Positions 1 through 9,613 of a DNA stretch of 50,244 nt are shown here, piece by piece. The translations under genes and the position numbers were made by a program. Within the stretch, counting starts at the first letter, position 1. Every line of letters starts with the position of its first letter. This DNA is from an uncultured Burkholderiales bacterium (GTDB taxonomy: Bacteria; Pseudomonadota; Gammaproteobacteria; Burkholderiales; Burkholderiaceae_C), in the NCBI GenBank assembly GCA_903894995.1, contig CAITSG010000518.1:1-50244 (forward strand). Direction: 5' to 3'. The notes under the pieces are model-generated. The model saw only the letters and a program-made list of their open reading frames with translations, ran no database searches and was not told where the DNA came from.

Positions 1-327
1 ATCTTCATTGAGGGACATACAGACTCGACACCTCTGCAGCGCGGCATTTATACCAACTGGCACCTGGGGCTTGATCGAGCCCATGCCGTTTACGATGTGC
101 TCACAGTCGGGTCAATGCAAGACTTCAAAAACGAGCGGTCGCTTGATGTTGTTGGCATTAGCTCCTATGCAGACAAACGTCCTAACAAGGATGACCCGAA
201 AGACGATGCCAAAAATAGACGCGTCGAGCTTCGCTTTGTTCTGGCTTTCAAGCCACAAGTGAATAAGTCTGCTCCAGACGTCAGAAGCGTTCAAGATAAG
301 CTTCAGAAATCGGTGAGTACCAAATGA
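1..327 (+). CDS. zorB: ZorB-like protein, C-terminal OmpA/MotB peptidoglycan-binding domain (5' truncated by window edge)
   Basis: Frame +1 reads IFIEGHTDSTPLQRGIYTNWHLGLDRAHAVYDVL...RRVELRFVLAF to a stop at 325-327; OmpA-type GHTD and RRVE motifs; overlaps next gene by ATGA; context with EH-signature protein and SNF2 helicase. Confidence 0.75.
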   Translation: MFIEGHTDSTPLQRGIYTNWHLGLDRAHAVYDVLTVGSMQDFKNERSLDVVGISSYADKRPNKDDPKDDAKNRRVELRFVLAFKPQVNKSAPDVRSVQDKLQKSVSTK

Positions 328-1688
328 GCTTTAACGGCTTTCCAACAGAACTACCAATGATCTCAAAGGCAGTTCTCGGCCTTCTCACTGAAGCCGTTGG
401 ACCGCCGCCTGACATGCGATCTTTAGGGCAAAAGACACTTGAAGCCTTTTTAAGCAGTCCGAATGATTTTGACAGCATTCGAAAGCGCGACTGGCGTCAC
501 GTCCCTTATGCCATCTGGATTAAAGATGCTGGAGGATTACTCAGCATCCCAGCAGCAATCGATCGCTACCTAAACTTGGAATTGCCCAAGGCACTGACCG
601 AAACACGCCGCCCTCTCAAATGGGGACGGCCCTTGGTGTTTATCTACATTGAACAGTACAACCCAAATGATGCGCTGTTCAAAACGATTTCAAAGCACAC
701 CAAAGATTTTTTCAATTCGCCAAAAATCAATAACGCCTCCAGCATAGTTGGGCTAGCTCGAAGCCTCAATCTTTTCGACGTCTATGAAGGGCCAAAAAAG
801 ACTGCTGAATCGATAGCGTCTTCAAGACGAACGCTACGGGAGTGGATACAGGTTCACGAATTGTGGCCCAGCTTCGGAACCAGTCCATTCGCAGAGGCTG
901 CCTTCAACTCATTCCTCCAATCCAGTGAAGACTTTCGGCGCAGTGTTGACTTTATTAACACAATTTTTGAGTGGAGCGTCACCGATAGAGGTGAACTTCG
1001 TTATTCCTCGTCTCGCGCGAAATTGGCAGAGGCTTTACTGTTGCCATGGCGATTCAACCAACCCAGTGATTCAATCCAAAGCCGACTGATCACTTTTTTG
1101 CTGAAGCACTATGGCGATCCGCGCATTGGGAAAAACCTATGGCATGGCGTTAGCTCTGAAGCTATCGGGGTTCTGATTGGCTGGATCAACGGTAGGACCC
1201 TCGAAGCGTTCTTTCGGATATTGCAAGAAACTGCCGACAGCATTTGGCAGTACCGTCAGAAATTCTGGACAGCTTATTTCAAAGCTGGACACATTGATGA
1301 GGCATGGGTAGCACTTGGACCAGATGCGGCGGCAGTTCTCAAACGCCTAGATGACACGAAACAGCTCAAGTACGCGAACCTACTTGGCTCGGAATCATCT
1401 CAAAGCATTCTCCTCATTCGCATAGGTCAAATCATTTTTTGCGAATGGAGTCATAACGGTCGGCTTCGTGCACAGCGAATGGACTCGCCTGTGTCACCTG
1501 CAATGTACAAGACCTACTACGACTCGGAGTCCCTTCGATTTCAGTCCTTGGATTTCAACAACGGGCAAACACAAGATCCTGGTTTAGTGCACTTCAGTTC
1601 ACAAAGTGGCGGCTGGCAGGATCGAGCCCGCTTATTCATACAAAAACAAATTGGGATACGCATCACCCAAGCAGAGGTAACTCGATGA
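324..1688 (+). CDS. zorC: ZorC-like EH-signature domain protein (Zorya type I)
   Basis: 454 aa ORF with GDPRIGKNLWHGVSSEA and WQYRQKFW segments resembling the EH_Signature domain; translationally coupled to both neighbours. Confidence 0.7.
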   Translation: MSFNGFPTELPMISKAVLGLLTEAVGPPPDMRSLGQKTLEAFLSSPNDFDSIRKRDWRHVPYAIWIKDAGGLLSIPAAIDRYLNLELPKALTETRRPLKWGRPLVFIYIEQYNPNDALFKTISKHTKDFFNSPKINNASSIVGLARSLNLFDVYEGPKKTAESIASSRRTLREWIQVHELWPSFGTSPFAEAAFNSFLQSSEDFRRSVDFINTIFEWSVTDRGELRYSSSRAKLAEALLLPWRFNQPSDSIQSRLITFLLKHYGDPRIGKNLWHGVSSEAIGVLIGWINGRTLEAFFRILQETADSIWQYRQKFWTAYFKAGHIDEAWVALGPDAAAVLKRLDDTKQLKYANLLGSESSQSILLIRIGQIIFCEWSHNGRLRAQRMDSPVSPAMYKTYYDSESLRFQSLDFNNGQTQDPGLVHFSSQSGGWQDRARLFIQKQIGIRITQAEVTR

Positions 1689-4522
1689 AACTAACAATCA
1701 CACAAAATATTATTCAATTCGAATTTCCACAGTCTTTAGACTTGTGGGCAAGTTCAGCAAAAGGTGACAAGCTTGCATTGGCCGCAAGACTGCTTGCTGA
1801 CTGTGAAGCTTCGCAAATCCCTTCTTCTGCATCAAAAGTGCAACTTTCTGCCAAGCTGGTTGCGGCATGGCCTGAGTCACTCGCTGTCATCTCTGGGCTA
1901 CCGCGAAACTGCCCATTCGGCTGTGACCTGCGCTTGTCGAGTGGACTAGGCCAGACAGGAACAACACTTTCCGTCCGCTGGTTAAAGCCTTCAACGTCAG
2001 TACCCTTGAGTCAAGCCCCTGTTCTTGATGGCTTGTTGATCTCTTTAGGCGCACACACTTTTCGACTTCAGGAACCGTATTTCTCGGTGCTTGAATTGGT
2101 TGAAGAATTTAACGAAGCTGGGAGAACTGACCCCCAAGAGCAGTTCAGAATTTGGGCGCATATTAGATCTGCACTTGGCGAAAATGCCGTCGGCAACGTT
2201 ACCGATTCTTTCTTGCGTATTTTCCGTGTTACCAGTGCTGATTCATTGACATTTTCATTTACAACTGATGCGAATGGAGACCTACAAATTGATCCAGTTT
2301 TACTGACATCACAATTCAATATTGATGACGGAACGACTGTCAAGGTTCGTGCTCTCCTTGAGTCTGAAGAAGCGACATTAATTTCTCGACTGGACAGTCT
2401 ATCTTCAGGGGCAAGCTCATTTCCACTCTCAAATGGCACATATGTGGTTGTGGATGAGCGTCTTCAGAAGGCTCTTGCAGCAGTCAAAGTGCTGCGAAAA
2501 GCCTCGCCCGAGGAGCGCAAGCGAGCAGTGCTCCATCCAGAAGCAGTTATCGCTGAAATCATGGGAGAGGATAGCGATACGCAAGCGCTACCGCCCGTTT
2601 TCATAGAAACCGAGACCTTTTCAGAACGTGTACTTGATGTTGCTGAATGGGTTGCGCCAATCATCCCCTGGATAAAAGTTGAGAGCCAGCAATGGCTACC
2701 AGCCGACACATTTGGTTTTCGTGTTGGTGCCGCAGAAATTGCACTTACTGAAACAGACCTCGAAGCGGCCATTCATCAAGTAGAAGCTGCAATTCAAAAG
2801 GGCGAGAAAACTGCGCTGGTCAATGGTCAAAAAGTGCCGGCAACGGCTGAGACTGTCTCATCGTTGGCAGAGTTGAAGGATGCAATAACTTCAAGAAAGG
2901 ACCCATCATCAAAAGGTGAAAAACATAAAATTTCGAAGAACGTTCTGATCATTAAAACAAATTTTGAGGACTCTGATTTTGTCCACACATCAGTGTCCAA
3001 TCGGCCTGGAAGCATCGGACTTCCAGACTCTTTAAAGTCCCAGCCTAAACAGCATCAAATTGATGGTCTTACTTGGTTGCAGTCACATTGGCTAGCAGGT
3101 TCAGTAGGTGCCTTGTTGGCTGACGATATGGGCTTGGGTAAAACTTTCCAAGCGCTTGCTTTTTTGGCATGGCTAAGAGAGCAGATGCATTTGGGGCTGA
3201 TTGCAAAACGGCCCATTTTGATCGTCGCACCAGTTGGCCTACTTAGAAACTGGGAGGCAGAACATGCGTTGCATCTTTCAGCTCCGGGGCTAGGTGATGT
3301 AATCCGTGCATACGGGGATCACATCAAGTTTTTGAAGAAAGGCTCGCACAAGCAAGGTAACGCTGGTCTGGATTCAGCACAGCTTAGCTCTGCCGATTGG
3401 GTACTTGCAAATTACGAGGCTATTTCGGACTACCAGTTAACATTTGGTGCAATCAAATTTGCCTGCGTGGTTTTCGACGAAGCTCAAAAGATTAAGACGC
3501 CTTCAGCTCGAATGACTACTGCGGCTAAAGGGCTGAACACCGATTTTGTATTAGCGATGACAGGGACACCTGTTGAAAATCGCTTAGCAGATCTTTGGTG
3601 CATTTCAGATATTGTGCAGCCTTACGCGCTCGGATCCATAAAGGATTTCAGTGTCAAGTACGAAGGGACAGACTCAGCTGAAGCTGTCAAAGGGCTTAGG
3701 GCAAAAATCTGGCAGGAAGAATCAGAAATACAAAGCAAGCCACCACTGCTGATGCTTCGCAGGTTAAAAAACGAAAAGCTCAAAGGCTTACCTGCCAAAC
3801 ACGAACACGTCATACGAAAGGACATGCCTGCTGAACAGGCTCAAGCCTATAGCCACGCTATTGCACTTAAGCAAATCAAAGGTCCACAGGGGACTTTGGG
3901 CACGATCCAAGCTTTGCGTGCTGTCTCTCTGCACCCTGACCTATACCATGGCACATCTCAAGATCTGTCCCCTGAAAAATCTGCAAGATTTCTCGTTGCA
4001 TTAGACGTCTTGGACAAGTGCTTTGAGTTGAAGGAAAAAGCGCTGATTTTTCTGGAGTCACTGGAGTTGCAGTCTGCAGAACAACTTCCACTGATTCTTC
4101 AGCAGCGGTACAAGCTATCTAAGCTGCCGCTGGTCATCAATGGTGAAGTCAACACTTCAACAAGACAAGACCGAGTTGATGACTTTCAAGGTCGGGACGG
4201 ATTTGATGTGATGATTCTTTCCCCTAAGGCCGGTGGAGTCGGCATCACTTTGACAGCGGCAAACCATGTGATTCATTTGTCTAGGTGGTGGAACCCTGCG
4301 GTTGAAGATCAGTGTTCGGACCGCGCCTACCGAATCGGTCAAACCAGAGACGTTCACATTTACTACCCCATGGCGATTAATCCGAATGACCCGGAGAGCA
4401 GTTTTGACCTGAAGCTTGACGAATTGATGACTCGAAAGCGTGTATTGAGCCAGCAGCTTCTAGCGCCACCAACAATTACTAAGCAGGACTATGAATCTCT
4501 GTTGAATCAGGTCAAGGGTTAA
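1685..4522 (+). CDS. zorD: ZorD-like SNF2-family helicase (Zorya type I)
   Basis: 945 aa; Walker A LADDMGLGKT, DEAQ box, MTGTPVENRL, C-terminal SRWWNPAVEDQCSDRAYRIGQ; ATGA overlap with zorC. Confidence 0.8.
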   Translation: MKLTITQNIIQFEFPQSLDLWASSAKGDKLALAARLLADCEASQIPSSASKVQLSAKLVAAWPESLAVISGLPRNCPFGCDLRLSSGLGQTGTTLSVRWLKPSTSVPLSQAPVLDGLLISLGAHTFRLQEPYFSVLELVEEFNEAGRTDPQEQFRIWAHIRSALGENAVGNVTDSFLRIFRVTSADSLTFSFTTDANGDLQIDPVLLTSQFNIDDGTTVKVRALLESEEATLISRLDSLSSGASSFPLSNGTYVVVDERLQKALAAVKVLRKASPEERKRAVLHPEAVIAEIMGEDSDTQALPPVFIETETFSERVLDVAEWVAPIIPWIKVESQQWLPADTFGFRVGAAEIALTETDLEAAIHQVEAAIQKGEKTALVNGQKVPATAETVSSLAELKDAITSRKDPSSKGEKHKISKNVLIIKTNFEDSDFVHTSVSNRPGSIGLPDSLKSQPKQHQIDGLTWLQSHWLAGSVGALLADDMGLGKTFQALAFLAWLREQMHLGLIAKRPILIVAPVGLLRNWEAEHALHLSAPGLGDVIRAYGDHIKFLKKGSHKQGNAGLDSAQLSSADWVLANYEAISDYQLTFGAIKFACVVFDEAQKIKTPSARMTTAAKGLNTDFVLAMTGTPVENRLADLWCISDIVQPYALGSIKDFSVKYEGTDSAEAVKGLRAKIWQEESEIQSKPPLLMLRRLKNEKLKGLPAKHEHVIRKDMPAEQAQAYSHAIALKQIKGPQGTLGTIQALRAVSLHPDLYHGTSQDLSPEKSARFLVALDVLDKCFELKEKALIFLESLELQSAEQLPLILQQRYKLSKLPLVINGEVNTSTRQDRVDDFQGRDGFDVMILSPKAGGVGITLTAANHVIHLSRWWNPAVEDQCSDRAYRIGQTRDVHIYYPMAINPNDPESSFDLKLDELMTRKRVLSQQLLAPPTITKQDYESLLNQVKG

Positions 4523-4524
4523 GA

Positions 4525-4887
4525 ATGGAAACCATTTTACTTAGTCAGCTCGAGAGTCATCTCTGGGAATCCGCAAACATTCTGCGTGGCCCTGTAGATG
4601 CAGCCGACTTCAAGACCTATATCTTCCCCCTGCTGTTCTTCAAACGGATCTGCGACGTTTGGGACGAAGAATACCAAGAGATCATTGACGAAACCGGTGA
4701 CGAGCAATTGGCCTGGTTCCCTGAGTCGCATCGCTTCCAGATCCCGAAAGACTGCCACTGGAACGACGTTCGCTCCAAAGCCACCAATGTCGGTACAGCC
4801 CTGCAAGTCGCAATGCGAGAAATTGAAAAGGCTAACCCGGGGCGATTCACAATGGCGCTGCCACAACCCCTTACACATCCGCTCTGA
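4525..4887 (+). pseudogene. hsdM: Truncated type I restriction-modification M subunit (HsdM N-terminal domain only)
   Basis: METILLSQLESHLWESANILRGPVDAADFKTYIFPLLFFKRICDVWDEEY...REIEKANP is the HsdM N-terminal domain; homology stops near nt 4840, followed by an unrelated tail GRFTMALPQPLTHPL; no methyltransferase motifs follow. Confidence 0.8.
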
Positions 4888-4890
4888 TTC

Positions 4891-5553
4891 ATGTCTCTTT
4901 TAAGTTTAATTTCAGTGGGGCACGCTCACCTGCCCGGCGAATGGCTCTTTGAAGGCCTGTCGTTTGACCTGGCTTTGGGTGAGCATGTGGCCATTCAAGG
5001 GACGTCGGGTTGCGGCAAGTCCACATTGCTGAACATCATGGCGGGGCTTGAAGTCCCGACCCATGGCGAGGTGCATTGGTCTGGCCAGCCCACTGCTGGG
5101 TGGTCGGCTGAGCAGCGGCGCGCTTGCCGTCAAGCGGACATGGGTTTTGTGTTCCAGGCGTTTCACCTGCTGCCGCATTTGTCAGCGCTTCAAAATGTCA
5201 TGGTGCCTTGTTTGTTGGGCGGCGCGTCTGGCCAGGGCGCTGCCCAGTCGGCGCGGGAACTGCTGGGCGACTTGGGTTTGGCCACACGGCTAGACGCCAA
5301 GCCCACGAGTTTGTCCGGTGGTGAACAGCAACGTGTGGCACTGGCGCGTGCGCTGGTGCACCGGCCTAAAGTGGTGTTTGCCGACGAGCCCACCGGCAAT
5401 CTGGACACCGACACCGCCGCCAAGACGCTGGCCCTGCTGATTGGTTTGTGCACAGAGCGCCAGACCAGTCTGGTCATGGTCACCCACTCGGACGAGGCGG
5501 CAAGGGCCATGGGCAGAACGCTGCGCCTGACCAAAAAGGGCTTGGTTTGTTGA
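4891..5553 (+). CDS. ABC transporter ATP-binding protein, LolD/MacB type
   Basis: 220 aa; Walker A GTSGCGKST, signature LSGGEQQRVALARAL, Walker B VVFADEPTGNLD. Confidence 0.9.
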   Translation: MSLLSLISVGHAHLPGEWLFEGLSFDLALGEHVAIQGTSGCGKSTLLNIMAGLEVPTHGEVHWSGQPTAGWSAEQRRACRQADMGFVFQAFHLLPHLSALQNVMVPCLLGGASGQGAAQSARELLGDLGLATRLDAKPTSLSGGEQQRVALARALVHRPKVVFADEPTGNLDTDTAAKTLALLIGLCTERQTSLVMVTHSDEAARAMGRTLRLTKKGLVC

Positions 5554-8096
5554 GCTTGACGGGCCAGCAGGTCCTTTTCCTTTGGCTGTTGAAAGGCGCC
5601 TCCATCCAAGCCTGGACGCGCTGGTTGGTCGCGCTGGTGATGGTGGCCATTGGTGTGATGCTGGCGGTGGCCATCCACACCGTGAACCATTCGGCACTCG
5701 CCTCGTTTGGCCAAGCCTTGGACACGGTCAATGGCCAAGCCTCAGCGCAGTTGGTTGCGCCTTTGGGCGAGATAGATGACCGGCAAATCGAAGAATGGGA
5801 CCGCCGCCGGGCGGCTTTGGGCATCCAAGCCGTGAGCCCTGTGCTGGTGGTGCGCACCGACCAACTGACGGTGCTGGGCTTGGATATTTTCAAAGCCGCC
5901 GTGGTGTCGCCGTCTTTGCTGCCCTCTATGTCATCCTCTTCCGAGGGCGATGCCGTTGATTTGTTCAATGCCAAGGCGCTGTTTTTGTCGCGTGCGGCCT
6001 TGGACGTTTTGAACGTGAAGGTGGGCGACAGCATCACCTTGCGGCACGGCCTCGATTCGGTGCCTTTGCTGGTGGCAGGCGAAGTGCCAGGCGCTGCAGC
6101 GCAAGTGATCGGTGTGATGGACATTGGCAGTGCGCAATGGGCCTTCAAGCGACTGGGTGTGGTGTCCAGGCTGGACCTGCGCCTCGAAGATTGGCAAAGC
6201 ACACAAGGGCTGAGTGATGCATTAAAAGCGAAGTCTGAACCCCTGCAATTGGTGGCCACACAAGACCGCGACCGGCGCATGTCGCTGCTGTCGCGGGCCT
6301 ACCGGGTGAACCTGACGGTGCTGGCCATGGTGGCCTTGCTGACGGGGGGATTTTTGGTGTCCACAGCGGTGCATTTGTCCATTGTTCGTCAGCGGGCTGA
6401 GCTGGCTTTGTTGGGTGTGCTGGGGGCCAGCGAGTCGTGGCTTCGGCGCTTCGTTTGGGCGCAAGGCGGGCTGATTGGCGCTTTGGGTGGTGCTTTGGGT
6501 GTGGGCATGGGCTTGTTGTTGGCCGCCGTTTTGATGCGCATCGTGGGCGGTGACTTGGGCGGCAATTATTTTTCGGGCGCGCCCGCTGCCATGGTCATTG
6601 ACTGGGTGGCGCTGTTTGTTTTTGCCATGGCTGCGGTGCTGATGGGATTGGCATCGGCGTGGCTGCCTTTGTCGCAAATCCATTGGCGTCGGCCCATGGC
6701 TTTGTTGCGTGCGGGCCAAGCCGAAACCCTGGTGCTGAGCTTGCCCACTTTGAAATGGAGTCTTCTGAGCGCTGCGCTGGCCATCGCGCTGCTCATGTTG
6801 CCCACGCTGGATGAGTTGCCCTGGGCCGCCTACGCGGCGATTGCAGCGCTGCTGTGCGCTGGGCTTTTGGCGGTGCCGTGGATTTTGTCCAAGCTCTGGA
6901 GTGCGTTGTCGCGCGTTGTTGCGCCTTTGCGCGTGCCGGCCGTGGTGCGCTTGGCCGTTTGGCGGCTGGCGCAAGCGCCCTCTGCGGCCACACCTTTGAT
7001 TGCGGGCACGGTGGCGGCGTTTTCATTGACCGTGGCCATGATGGTCATGGTCAGCAGTTTCAGAACCTCGGTGTCTGATTGGTTGGGTTTGGTGTTGCCC
7101 GCTGACCTGTACACCAGCAGCCAGTCCATGGTCGATCAGCCAGGGTTTGACCCGGCGGTGCAGTCTTTGGTGGCCCAAGTGCCTCAAGTGCAAAAAGTGG
7201 AAACCAGCCGACAAAGAAATCTGCGCATCGCCAACGACCGCCCTGAGGTGGTCTTGATTGCGAGGCCTGTGAACTTGCAAGACCCCATGCAGTCGGTGGC
7301 CTTGGTGGGCTTGTCCAAGTTGCCACCCGGTGATGGACAAAAGCATCGGGTGGTTTTTGGCTCTGAGGCCATGGCTGACCTTTACGGCTGGCGTGTGGGC
7401 GCAGAAGCCAGCTTGCCACTGGACCCGCAAGGCCCGTCCACGGTGTGGGTCGGCGGCTTGTACAGAGACTACGGCCGCCAACACGGCTCGGTGATCATGT
7501 CGACCGCAGACTACGAAGCCATCACGGGCGACCGTTCGCGCTCCAGCGTTTCGGTTTGGGTAGAAAACGGCGCAGACACAGCGCAAGTCATCGCCAACAT
7601 CCAGCGCCAAGTGCCTGAACTCACGCAGCTCAAATGGTTCAGCGCCAGCGATGTGCGTCAGCTGTCGCTCAAGATTTTTGACCGCAGTTTTGCCATGACC
7701 TACGCCCTGGAAGCCGCGGCTTTGTTTGTGGCCCTGTTTTCGGTGGCGGCGGGTGTCACCGGTCAGTTGCTTTTGCGGCGGCGCGAGTTCGGCTTGCTAG
7801 CGCACTTGGGGTTGTCACAGAAAGACAGTTTGCGCTTGGTGTCTTTGGAGGTTGGTTTGCTGTTGGCTGTGGCCGTGGTGTGGGCCAGTGTCTTGGGGGG
7901 CTTGATGAGCCAGATCTTGATTCACAAAGTGAACCCCGAGTCTTTTCACTGGACCATGAACACGCATTTTGATGCGGGGCAATGGTTGACGATCAGTGCT
8001 GTACTGCTGATCCTGGGCGTGCTGGCCGCACGTTGGGCGGCAGGCCAAGGGCTGGATGCAAAACGCTTGGCAGAGAGCTTGAGGGCCGATTGGTGA
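5550..8096 (+). CDS. ABC transporter permease, FtsX-like
   Basis: Large multi-TM ORF; TTG start at 5550 overlaps the ATPase stop (ORF-track start at 5448 lies inside the ATPase gene); two FtsX-like TM blocks. Confidence 0.85.
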   Translation: MSLTGQQVLFLWLLKGASIQAWTRWLVALVMVAIGVMLAVAIHTVNHSALASFGQALDTVNGQASAQLVAPLGEIDDRQIEEWDRRRAALGIQAVSPVLVVRTDQLTVLGLDIFKAAVVSPSLLPSMSSSSEGDAVDLFNAKALFLSRAALDVLNVKVGDSITLRHGLDSVPLLVAGEVPGAAAQVIGVMDIGSAQWAFKRLGVVSRLDLRLEDWQSTQGLSDALKAKSEPLQLVATQDRDRRMSLLSRAYRVNLTVLAMVALLTGGFLVSTAVHLSIVRQRAELALLGVLGASESWLRRFVWAQGGLIGALGGALGVGMGLLLAAVLMRIVGGDLGGNYFSGAPAAMVIDWVALFVFAMAAVLMGLASAWLPLSQIHWRRPMALLRAGQAETLVLSLPTLKWSLLSAALAIALLMLPTLDELPWAAYAAIAALLCAGLLAVPWILSKLWSALSRVVAPLRVPAVVRLAVWRLAQAPSAATPLIAGTVAAFSLTVAMMVMVSSFRTSVSDWLGLVLPADLYTSSQSMVDQPGFDPAVQSLVAQVPQVQKVETSRQRNLRIANDRPEVVLIARPVNLQDPMQSVALVGLSKLPPGDGQKHRVVFGSEAMADLYGWRVGAEASLPLDPQGPSTVWVGGLYRDYGRQHGSVIMSTADYEAITGDRSRSSVSVWVENGADTAQVIANIQRQVPELTQLKWFSASDVRQLSLKIFDRSFAMTYALEAAALFVALFSVAAGVTGQLLLRRREFGLLAHLGLSQKDSLRLVSLEVGLLLAVAVVWASVLGGLMSQILIHKVNPESFHWTMNTHFDAGQWLTISAVLLILGVLAARWAAGQGLDAKRLAESLRADW

Positions 8097-8101
8097 AAAA
8101 C

Positions 8102-9226
8102 ATGACACAACCCCCGGCCAATCGGCGGCTCGCGATCCAGACCGCCGCCATGATGGTGGCAGGCCTGTCAACTTGGCCCGCCCAAGCGGTTGCAACGGCT
8201 GCTGCGTCCGCTGCAGGAGCATCGTTTTATCCACCCATCAAGCCACGTCACTTGAACTTTCCCAAAGACTACGGCGCTCACCCTGACTACCGCACCGAGT
8301 GGTGGTACCTGACGGGATGGCTGGGTGAAGGTCCATCGGCCATAGGTTTTCAGTTGACCTTTTTTCGCAGCCGAACCCAGCATGCGCCAGAGAACCCCAG
8401 CCGCTTGGCGCCAAGCCAATTGTTGTTTGCCCATGCCGCCATCGCCGTAGGGCAAGAAAATGTCTTCATGCACGCCAATCGAGCCGGTCGCTTGAACGAA
8501 AGCAGTTTGCATGCGGGGACTTCTGACACCGACCTGCGTTTCGAAGATTGGTATCTGCGCCGAATACAAGGCAAGGGATCTGAAACTTATGAGGGACGCT
8601 TTTCAGACAAGGATTTTTCCCTGTCCTTCGAGGCCAGCACGGACCAAAAAGTCATTCTTCGAGGAAGAGACGGCTTTTCTCAAAAGGGGCCTGGACCTGA
8701 TCAAGCCAGCCACTATTACAGCCGTGCACCACTGCGCGTCAATGGCCATGTTCAATGGGGCAAGCAAAAGAAATCCCTTCAAGGCCAAGCGTGGCTAGAT
8801 CACGAGTGGTCCAGTCAATTGCTGATGCCAGGCGCTGTGGGCTGGGATTGGTTGGGCATCAATTTGTTGGACGGTGGTACTTTGATGGCTTTTCGAATTC
8901 GCAACAAGCAATCGGAATCCATTTACGCACATGTCGATGCGAGGGATCGTGAAGGTCAACCCACTAAAAATTGGGGGTCGCTTCGGTGGCAAGCCAGCGG
9001 CAGCTGGCGATCCAAGTCACTGATTGACTACCCCGTTCCTATGGACTTGGTGATCGGGGCTGAGCTTTACCGCCTGGTTCCATTGATGATGGCTCAAGAG
9101 GTGGATGCGCGTGCCAGCACGGGTGGATTTTATTGGGAGGGGGCCGTCAGCCTGATGCAAGGCGAGCGGCTACTTGGGCGGGGATTTTTAGAGCTGACGG
9201 GTTACGGTGCGCCCTTGCGGTTATGA
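8102..9226 (+). CDS. Secreted AttH/CrtC-like lipocalin-domain protein (predicted hydrolase, COG5621-like)
   Basis: Tat-like signal NRRLAIQTAAMMVAG; RTEWWYLTGWL, AHAAIA, WLDHEWSSQLL motifs; ATG at 8102 just after permease stop. Confidence 0.8.
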   Translation: MTQPPANRRLAIQTAAMMVAGLSTWPAQAVATAAASAAGASFYPPIKPRHLNFPKDYGAHPDYRTEWWYLTGWLGEGPSAIGFQLTFFRSRTQHAPENPSRLAPSQLLFAHAAIAVGQENVFMHANRAGRLNESSLHAGTSDTDLRFEDWYLRRIQGKGSETYEGRFSDKDFSLSFEASTDQKVILRGRDGFSQKGPGPDQASHYYSRAPLRVNGHVQWGKQKKSLQGQAWLDHEWSSQLLMPGAVGWDWLGINLLDGGTLMAFRIRNKQSESIYAHVDARDREGQPTKNWGSLRWQASGSWRSKSLIDYPVPMDLVIGAELYRLVPLMMAQEVDARASTGGFYWEGAVSLMQGERLLGRGFLELTGYGAPLRL

Positions 9227-9613
9227 CATCTGCTGGTTGTGAAGAACTTGCCGAGTCCAGTTGGAGTGCGCCAAAAACCCATCGAAGCGGACACAACAAC
9301 TCATCAGTGCGACAAAAGCGCCATCGGTATTTGTACAACGCATTGGAGCATGCCGCCATCGTTTTGGTTCATGCGATAGCCAGCACTTTAGCCGCATCTT
9401 TGCAACGGTCGCGTGAGGAGCAAATTTGCGATGCGCCAAAACGGCCAGCGCTGCGTTCGACAGAGGTGTTTTGCATCAGTCGATGAATTTTTGCTTGGCG
9501 TCTGCAGTCAAAAACGTCCGGTTCAAATCTCTGTTGGCACCAACAATGAGCAAATAAAAAAGCATGCGACGCATGCGCTACTTGCAGCACATTGGGTGCG
9601 TGCATCCGCATGA

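Noticed and set aside
6222-6974. 250-aa minus-strand ORF antisense to the FtsX permease
   Set aside because: Gln/Arg/His-rich shadow ORF of a multi-TM gene.
9227-9613. Possible decayed gene in the gap between the AttH-like and OFA-type MFS genes (minus-strand fragments such as RTFLTADAKQKFID and HRKFAPHATVAKMRLKCWL)
   Set aside because: Fragments are short and frame-broken and I could not match them to a family; not enough support for a pseudogene call.
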